A stretch of 12,892 nucleotides of DNA from JALZAH01 sp051000755 (GTDB lineage: Bacteria; Actinomycetota; Acidimicrobiia; Acidimicrobiales; Palsa-688), in assembly GCA_051000755.1 (NCBI GenBank), contig JBPCNZ010000124.1, forward strand, positions 1 to 12,892, given 5' to 3'. Of this stretch, positions 1-4,137 are shown one piece after another (positions within the stretch are counted from its first letter, which is position 1; every line of letters starts with the position of its first letter). The notes under the pieces were generated by a model. That model worked only from the letters and a program-made list of their open reading frames with translations. It did not search any database and was not told the DNA's origin. A program made the translations under genes and the position numbers.

Positions 1-117
1 GCCAGTCCACCAAAATCCCACACCGCCGGCCCCGGCCGCCCCAAAGGCACCCGAAGACCGCCCAGAACCCGCTACCCCGCCGTCAAAAAGACCGCCCAAT
101 CAGCAGCCAGGGTTTAA
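1..117 (+). CDS. C-terminal tail of a transposase-like protein (partial)
   Basis: An open frame enters from the left edge and stops at TAA 115-117. The visible 38 residues are basic and proline-rich, with a GPGRPKGTRRPRTR stretch followed by YPAVKK. From memory, GRPKG...RYPAVKK tails occur at the C-termini of actinobacterial DDE transposases; this is resemblance only, because no catalytic domain lies inside the window. The alternative is any protein with an AT-hook-like basic tail. The frame is open throughout, and no other frame on either strand gives a better gene here. The 48 bp between this stop and hypA hold the hypA ribosome-binding site. Confidence 0.4.
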   Translation, partial: ASPPKSHTAGPGRPKGTRRPPRTRYPAVKKTAQSAARV

Positions 118-165
118 TCGCAAGCTAGGCTGATCTGTGGTCAAAACGAGCAGGGGGGACGAAGC

Positions 166-510
166 ATGCATGAGCTGGCGCTGTGCGAGGCCATCGCCGC
201 CACCGTCACCGGGCACGCCGAGGGCCAGGCGGTGGAGCGGGTCGAGGTGCGCATCGGGCACTTCCGTCAGGTGGTGCCCGACTCCCTGCAGTTCTCCTGG
301 GGGCTGCTCACCGAGGGCACGGACCTGGCAGCCTGCGAGCTGGTGATCGATCACGTTCCTGCCGTCATCAGCTGCCAGGCCTGCGGGGAGCAGACGACGC
401 TGGACCTGCCGATCATGCTGTGTCGAAGTTGTGACAGCACCGACGTGACGCTGGTCAGCGGTGAGGAGTTTCAAATCGCATCCATCGACCGAGTCCGGGA
501 GCCCCGCTGA
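166..510 (+). CDS. hypA: Hydrogenase/urease nickel metallochaperone HypA
   Basis: HypA hands Ni2+ to the immature large subunit of [NiFe]-hydrogenase in the cytoplasm, working with HypB. The 114-residue length is typical of the family. The N-terminal Met-His-Glu (His2 is the family's Ni ligand) sits directly at the start, which fixes the ATG at 166. The structural zinc site is complete: C70xxC73 and C86xxC89. A strong Shine-Dalgarno run (AGGGGGG, 152-158) lies 7 nt upstream. The stop overlaps the hypB start by one base (TGATG), so the two genes are probably translationally coupled. No hydrogenase structural gene or other hyp gene is in the window. Upstream is a transposase-like tail and downstream a hydrolase, so the pair looks detached from a full hyp operon, at least on the right side. 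HypA can also serve urease in some bacteria. Confidence 0.95.
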   Translation: MHELALCEAIAATVTGHAEGQAVERVEVRIGHFRQVVPDSLQFSWGLLTEGTDLAACELVIDHVPAVISCQACGEQTTLDLPIMLCRSCDSTDVTLVSGEEFQIASIDRVREPR

Positions 511-1298
511 TGGGAAGGTTCCACCGTCACCCCGACGGCACCACGCATGACCACGACCACGACGGGCAGCGCGATGTCGGTGACCACAGCGGCTACACCG
601 ACACCGGCACCGAGCGGGTGGCGGTGCTGGAGAACATCCTGGCCGAGAACGACCGCACCGCGGACCGCAACCGGGCCGACTTCGCCCGGGCCGGTGTCAC
701 CACCGTCAACCTCATGTCGTCGCCCGGAGCGGGCAAGACCACCCTGTTGAAGCGGACCATCACCGCACTCCACGAACGCCTCCGCGTCGGGATCCTCGAA
801 GGCGACATCGCCACCAGCCTCGACGCCGACGAGCTCGCCGGCCTGGGCGCGCCGGTGTCGCTGGTCAACACCGACGCCGGGTTCGGCGGCGAATGCCACC
901 TCGATGCAACCATGGTCCGCTCCGGGCTGGGACGGCTCCCCCTCGACGAGCTGGACCTGCTGATCATCGAGAATGTCGGCAACCTGGTCTGCCCGGCCGA
1001 GTTCGATGTCGGCCAGCACGTGCGGGCCATGGTCTATGCCGTGACCGAGGGCGAGGAGAAGCCGCTCAAGTATCCGGTGATGTTCCACGCCTGCGACGTG
1101 GTCGTGATCAACAAGGTCGATCTTCTTCCCCACCTCGACTTCGACCTCGATCGCTTCATCGCCAACGTGGCGACGGTCAACCCCACGGCGCGCCTCATCC
1201 ACCTCAGCGCCCGCACCGGCGAAGGGATGGCCGAGTGGTGCGACTGGCTGGTCGACACCCGGTCGGGGTCTCACCTCGGTCACCACGCTGAGCTCTGA
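510..1298 (+). CDS. hypB: Hydrogenase nickel incorporation GTPase HypB
   Basis: HypB is the SIMIBI-class GTPase that drives nickel insertion with HypA. Visible motifs are a histidine/aspartate-rich N-terminus (about residues 5-26, HDHDHD at 13-18) that could store metal, Walker A SSPGAGKTT (70-78), EGDIAT (98-102 region), the GTPase-domain metal site C129-H130 plus C161 in ENVGNLVCP, the G4 motif NKVD (201-204) and SARTGEG (233-239). The 262-residue length is normal. The ATG at 510 overlaps the hypA stop and keeps the His-rich leader, so I prefer it to later starts. The C-terminus (HLGHHAEL) has a few extra histidines. The gene looks fully functional. The next gene starts 29 bp downstream on the same strand and is not a known Hyp partner. 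Confidence 0.96.
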   Translation: MGRFHRHPDGTTHDHDHDGQRDVGDHSGYTDTGTERVAVLENILAENDRTADRNRADFARAGVTTVNLMSSPGAGKTTLLKRTITALHERLRVGILEGDIATSLDADELAGLGAPVSLVNTDAGFGGECHLDATMVRSGLGRLPLDELDLLIIENVGNLVCPAEFDVGQHVRAMVYAVTEGEEKPLKYPVMFHACDVVVINKVDLLPHLDFDLDRFIANVATVNPTARLIHLSARTGEGMAEWCDWLVDTRSGSHLGHHAEL

Positions 1299-1327
1299 GC
1301 CCGAGCGACGCGGTCCATCGGACGACG

Positions 1328-2512
1328 ATGTTCGAAGGATTCCAGCTCGATCAAATCGATGTCGGCGAGGTTCGCCTCCGGGTGCGTCACGGTGGCCGGG
1401 GCCCGGCGGTGCTGTTGGTTCACGGCCATCCCCGGACCCACACCACGTGGCATCTCGTCGCACCGGCCCTGGTCCGTGCGGGCTACTGCGTTGTGTGTCC
1501 CGATCTGCGGGGGTATGGCCATTCCACCGCCCCTCCCGACCAGCCCGATCATTCCCAAGCGAGCAAGCGGGCCATGGCGGGCGACCTCCTGGGCCTGATG
1601 GGCATCCTCGGCCACGACCGATTCGTGGCCGTCGGCCACGACCGGGGCGGCTACGTGGTGCAGCGCCTCGCCCTCGACCACCCGGACTCGGTGGCCGCGG
1701 TGGTCGTCCTCGGCGACGTGCCCATCGGCGAGGCTCTGGCCCGCTGCGACGCCCGGTTCGCTCAATCCTGGTGGCACTGGTTCTTCATGGGCCAGCCCGC
1801 CCCGTTGGCGGAGCGGCTGATCAGCGCGGACGTCGAGGCCTGGTACCACCTCGACCCGGAGCTGATGGGTGCCCAGAACCATGCCGACGCTTTCGACGCG
1901 GTGACCAACCCGCTCGTGCAGCACGCCATGTGTGAGGACTACCGCGCCGGGTTGGGACCGGACCGGGCCGCCGACGATGCCGATCGGGCAGACGGGCACA
2001 GGATCACGGCGCCCCTGCTGGTGCTCTGGGGAACCGCCGACGACCTCGCCGACCTGTACCACGACGACGTCTTGGGGGTGTGGCGGCCATGGTCCACCGA
2101 CCTGTCCGGCGGCGCCATCCCCAGCGGCCATCACCTGACTGAGGAGGCGCCCGAGGAGCTCACCCGAGCCCTGCTGGCCTTTTTTCGACTCACGGATCGG
2201 TTGAACGCCGCCGGTGTTCGTGTAGCGCCGGTGTTCGCTCAGCGGCAGAGGGAGCGGGCGAGGCGGGTGGCGCCCGCGGGGGACACCCGGCGGTGGGTCT
2301 TCTGCAACAGCTGGACGGATAGTTGCCGAAAAGTGGCGGCGGCCAGCAGCTGGCGAGCGGCCGGCAACAGTGGCCGCCTTCGTGGCCGCCATGTTCGGTC
2401 TGATCTGGGTCCTGGAGCGGGTGTGAGCGCCACCGACGTGATCCTCGGGGTGATCTCCATCGCCGTCTTCGCCTATCTCGGCTACGCCCTGTTCCGTGCC
2501 GAGAGGTTCTGA
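1328..2512 (+). CDS. Haloacetate/fluoroacetate dehalogenase-like alpha/beta hydrolase, read through into KdpF
   Basis: Residues 1-286 form an alpha/beta hydrolase close to fluoroacetate dehalogenases. It has HGHP (32-35, oxyanion region), LRGYG (60-64), nucleophile elbow GHDRGG with Asp105, Asp130 in VVLGD, the halide-pocket pair His150-Trp151, Tyr205 in CEDYRAG, and His268 in SGHHLTEEAPEE. These match the known family residues (Asp110, Asp134, His155, Trp156, Tyr219, His280 of the Rhodopseudomonas enzyme). The second carboxylate-binding arginine (Arg114 there) is Tyr109 here, so the substrate may not be a simple haloacetate. After ALLAFF (281-286) the family normally ends. Here about 80 low-complexity, arginine-rich residues follow, then a complete KdpF sequence (366-394). 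One fewer T in the T6 run at 2180-2185 would give a stop at 2202-2204 and a 291-residue enzyme. The start has only a weak ribosome-binding site. Confidence 0.85.
   Translation: MFEGFQLDQIDVGEVRLRVRHGGRGPAVLLVHGHPRTHTTWHLVAPALVRAGYCVVCPDLRGYGHSTAPPDQPDHSQASKRAMAGDLLGLMGILGHDRFVAVGHDRGGYVVQRLALDHPDSVAAVVVLGDVPIGEALARCDARFAQSWWHWFFMGQPAPLAERLISADVEAWYHLDPELMGAQNHADAFDAVTNPLVQHAMCEDYRAGLGPDRAADDADRADGHRITAPLLVLWGTADDLADLYHDDVLGVWRPWSTDLSGGAIPSGHHLTEEAPEELTRALLAFFRLTDRLNAAGVRVAPVFAQRQRERARRVAPAGDTRRWVFCNSWTDSCRKVAAASSWRAAGNSGRLRGRHVRSDLGPGAGVSATDVILGVISIAVFAYLGYALFRAERF
2209..2237. repeat. Short direct repeat, 12 bp twice
   Basis: CGCCGGTGTTCG occurs at 2209-2220 and again at 2226-2237, with 5 bp between the copies. 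It sits just past the point where the hydrolase should end, in what was probably the spacer before the kdp operon. It could be replication-slippage debris or a regulator half-site pair; nothing else supports the second reading. Confidence 0.4.
2370..2426 (+). CDS. Possible remnant of the small membrane peptide often found before kdpF
   Basis: In the frame whose stop TGA is 2424-2426, a short reading frame from GTG 2370 (or ATG 2391) encodes 18 hydrophobic residues ending FGLIWVLERV. The stop overlaps the kdpF GTG (GTGA), the usual sign of translational coupling. From memory, many actinobacterial kdp operons have a small hydrophobic protein ending in an (E)R/K-V/L tail just before kdpF. The expected N-terminal half is absent, so this is either a truncated remnant or chance. 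Confidence 0.25.
   Translation: MAAFVAAMFGLIWVLERV
2423..2512 (+). CDS. kdpF: KdpF, small subunit of the K+-transporting Kdp ATPase
   Basis: KdpF is a single-helix peptide that stabilises the KdpABC potassium pump in the inner membrane. From GTG 2423 the frame gives 29 residues, the usual KdpF length. They form one hydrophobic helix (VILGVISIAVFAYLGYALF) followed by the typical RAERF tail. It lies in the same frame as the preceding hydrolase, with no stop between, so it may be made either alone from its GTG or as the tail of a fusion. The TGA is followed immediately by the kdpA remnant. With kdpB and kdpC gone there is no pump for it to serve here. Confidence 0.75.
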   Translation: MSATDVILGVISIAVFAYLGYALFRAERF

Positions 2513-2850
2513 CGGGCTTCGCCTTCACCCTCGTGGTGCTGGTTGTCGCTCTCGGCGTGATCTGGCGCTTCCTCGGGTCCTACATGGGCGCCGTCTTACG
2601 AGGGCCGGGTGACGTGGTTGGCGTGGGCCGAGCGGCCCCTCTACCGGGCCCTCGGCGTGGATCCCGAGGCCGAGCAGTCGTGGAAGAGCTACGCCGGCGG
2701 CGTGGTCATCTTCTCGGCCGCCGCCATCGTGGTCACCTACGCCATCCTGCGCCTCCAGGGGCACCTGCCCCTCAACCCCGGCCACATGGGCGGGGTCACC
2801 CCGAACCTGGCCTGGAACACGGCGGTGTCGTTCGTCACCAACACCAACCG
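2512..2850 (+). pseudogene. kdpA: kdpA remnant: first ~112 codons, frameshifted, truncated
   Basis: KdpA is the ~550-residue K+-channel subunit of Kdp. Here only the N-terminal part survives. The first stretch (frame beginning at 2512, TGFAFTLVVLVVALGVIW...GSYMGAV) reads to about 2597. An extra A at 2598 then breaks the frame: removing it turns GTC TTA CGA into GTC TTC GAG and restores EGRVTWLAWAERPLYRALG. The second stretch (frame of 2609) runs through LPLNPGHMGG and the first selectivity-filter loop NTAVSFVTNTN, then leaves KdpA at about 2848. The normal ATG is missing: the codon after kdpF reads CTG ACG GGC. It can encode no working transporter. A GTG-started open frame, 2609-2923, covers the second stretch plus an unrelated tail read from kdpE out of frame. 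Confidence 0.88.
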
Positions 2851-2853
2851 GGT
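2846..2853. other. Deletion junction joining kdpA to kdpE
   Basis: Up to the AAC at 2846-2848 the frame of 2609 reads KdpA (SFVTNTN, where Trp is usual next). From GGT at 2851 the frame of 2533 reads KdpE (GYAVDLAHSGELALELARRR). Between these points a normal kdpFABCDE operon would hold the remaining ~80% of kdpA, kdpB, kdpC, kdpD and the first ~25 codons of kdpE, by usual gene sizes about 6-7 kb. No IS end or long repeat is visible at the joint. Confidence 0.8.
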
Positions 2854-3461
2854 TACGCCGTCGACCTGGCTCATTCCGGGGAGCTGGCCCTCGAGCTGGC
2901 GCGCCGTCGCCATCCCGACCTGATCGTCCTCGACCTGGGCCTGCCGGGCGTGGACGGGATCGACGTGGTCAAGGCCTTGCGAACCTGGACCACCGTGCCC
3001 ATCGTGGTGCTCTCCGCGCGGGACGGGGAGGCGGCCAAGGTCGCCGCCCTCGACGCCGGCGCCGACGACTACGTGACCAAGCCGTTCGGGATCAACGAGC
3101 TGCTGGACCGGGTTCGCGCCGCGCCGCTCCGCCCCAGGAGCAGGCCCAGACCGTGACCGCCGATTTCGTTGTCGACCTCATGGCCAAGCGGATCACCCGT
3201 CCCGCTCTTGACGGCGGGGAACGGGCCGAGATCCGCCTCACCCCCACCCAGTGGGAGCTGGTCGAGCTGCTGGTGCGCAATCGGGGCCGGCTGGTCACCC
3301 AACGCCAGCTCCTCCAAGCCGTCTGGGGTCCCGGCTACGGCGAGGAGAGCCACTACCTGCGGGTGTTCATGGCCCAGATCCGCCGCAAGCTCGAACCCGA
3401 CCCCTCCCATCCCCGCTATTTCATCACCGAGGCCGGCGTCGGCTACCGATTCGAGGGCTGA
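2851..3461 (+). pseudogene. kdpE: kdpE remnant: OmpR-family response regulator lacking its N-terminus, with an internal frameshift
   Basis: KdpE is the DNA-binding response regulator of the KdpD/KdpE potassium/turgor system. The receiver part (2851 to about 3120) keeps the phospho-acceptor Asp in DLIVLDLGLPGVDG, the VVLSARD strand and the Lys in DDYVTKPFG. The N-terminal beta strand and acidic pocket (about 25 residues) are gone. Near 3115-3125 the frame shifts: the receiver frame goes on as APLRPRSRPRP and stops at 3154-3156, while the continuation APPQEQAQTVTADFVVDL lies one frame over and runs to the TGA at 3459-3461. The C-terminal winged helix is complete: RLTPTQWELVELLV, GRLVTQRQLLQAVWGPGYG, HYLRVFMAQIRRKLEPDP, ITEAGVGYRFEG. 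No intact KdpE can be made. Confidence 0.9.
3153..3461 (+). CDS. Possible stand-alone winged-helix fragment from kdpE
   Basis: Starting at GTG 3153 this frame encodes 102 residues that are almost exactly the Trans_reg_C (OmpR/PhoB winged-helix) domain of KdpE, without a receiver. The domain shows no internal stop or lost core residue. A good ribosome-binding site is lacking; the nearest purine run, AGGAG, is at about 3136-3140, some 12 nt away. It could be expressed as a free DNA-binding domain, but the simpler view is that it is the back half of the broken kdpE. Confidence 0.4.
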   Translation: MTADFVVDLMAKRITRPALDGGERAEIRLTPTQWELVELLVRNRGRLVTQRQLLQAVWGPGYGEESHYLRVFMAQIRRKLEPDPSHPRYFITEAGVGYRFEG

Positions 3462-3684
3462 GCCATCTCCTCAGACCCCGGGGCGAGGGCGCAGGCCGGG
3501 GCGGGGGTCCCACCACCTCACCGTTGATGACCGCCTCGACGAAGCCGGGCGGGGGAATGGGCTCCATCACCTCGTCGGGGACCGGCCCGATGGGGACATC
3601 ACCTGCCGGGCCGAGCCAGCCCACGTTCAGCGCCCCATCGGCGGAGACATAGCGGTACGGGGTGACGTCGGCGAACTGGGGCAT
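3424..3684 (-). pseudogene. DUF7919-like fragment downstream of the toxin-immunity pair
   Basis: From ATG 3684 the frame reads MPQFADVTPYRYVSADGALN then VGWL...PIGPVPDEV. This fits, from memory, the N-terminal pattern M-P-x-F-x-D-L-T-P-Y-x-Y...LNVGWL....P.GPVPDEF of small actinobacterial proteins of unknown function (DUF7919). The family's later Cys-containing part is absent. After about residue 60 (NGEVV) the frame degenerates to proline/arginine-rich sequence, and it stops at 3424, overlapping the 3' end of kdpE antisense by 38 bp. No ribosome-binding site is evident. It lies 87 bp after the immunity gene on the same strand, so it may be an old accessory or immunity gene cut by the event that placed it against kdpE. 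The family assignment is tentative. Confidence 0.4.
3476..3501 (+). terminator. Possible hairpin after kdpE
   Basis: CCCCGG (3476-3481) and CCGGGG (3496-3501) can pair around a 14-nt loop, 14 nt after the kdpE stop. There is no T-run, so it would be a weak or Rho-type end. GC-rich DNA gives such stems by chance. Confidence 0.25.
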
Positions 3685-3771
3685 CAGGTTTGGTGCCGAC
3701 AGCCGCTCGTGCTTCGACGATCCGTCAGCGCTCCTCGTTCGTCAGTCACCATCTGGACGGGCCGGTCGCAA

Positions 3772-4137
3772 CTAGGCGTCTCTCAGTGGCCCGACGAGCA
3801 CAAGGGAAGGAGTGTGCAGTACCCAGGTATCAAAGGAAGCATCGCTGAAGACCTCGAGGACCCCACCGGATAACAGTTGGAACCTCGGGTCGGATCCGAG
3901 GACGCTGGGGCCGAACCATGCAGTCGACACGATTTCGTTCCCGACAAGGTTCCACACAGCGTCGTCCGCTCCCGTGGTGGATGGGCTGACAACAGCACCG
4001 TTCTGATCCACCCAGCGCCATTCACATGTGATGCTCATCGACCAATCCGCACCTCCGATGAGGAGCGTAGGGTCGCTGAACTCGGCTCGACTGATCCGAA
4101 CAGGAAGGAGGTTGTCGAAAGCGGCTCGTGCCCTCAT
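3772..4137 (-). CDS. Candidate immunity protein for the RHS toxin
   Basis: A 121-residue soluble protein follows the RHS gene. Its ATG (4135-4137) overlaps the RHS TGA as ATGA, which decides the start over the in-frame GTG at 4173 and implies translational coupling. No signal peptide or membrane helix is seen. It is rich in beta-like stretches, with several Trp (DWSMSITCEWRWVD, AVWNLVGNEIVSTAWF) and ends GGVLEVFSDASFDTWVLHTP then LVLVGPLRDA. That ending loosely recalls small actinobacterial beta-sheet proteins such as DUF6188, but I cannot assign a family. Function is inferred from position: in polymorphic-toxin loci the small gene immediately 3' of the toxin tip encodes the cognate antitoxin. 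Base composition is lower in GC than the RHS body (57% in 3781-3840, counted by hand), matching the tip and supporting a shared cassette. Confidence 0.65.
   Translation of the reverse strand: MRARAAFDNLLPVRISRAEFSDPTLLIGGADWSMSITCEWRWVDQNGAVVSPSTTGADDAVWNLVGNEIVSTAWFGPSVLGSDPRFQLLSGGVLEVFSDASFDTWVLHTPSLVLVGPLRDA

Noticed and set aside
126..131. TAGGCT as a -10 box for hypA
   Set aside because: It fits TANNNT but has no -35-like hexamer at 16-18 nt and lies in the short gap just after another stop codon; too weak to call.
471..1463. 330-codon open frame on the minus strand
   Set aside because: It is antisense to hypB and has no family signal.
1280..2392. 370-codon open frame on the minus strand
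   Set aside because: It mirrors the hydrolase gene, whose motifs are clear on the + strand.
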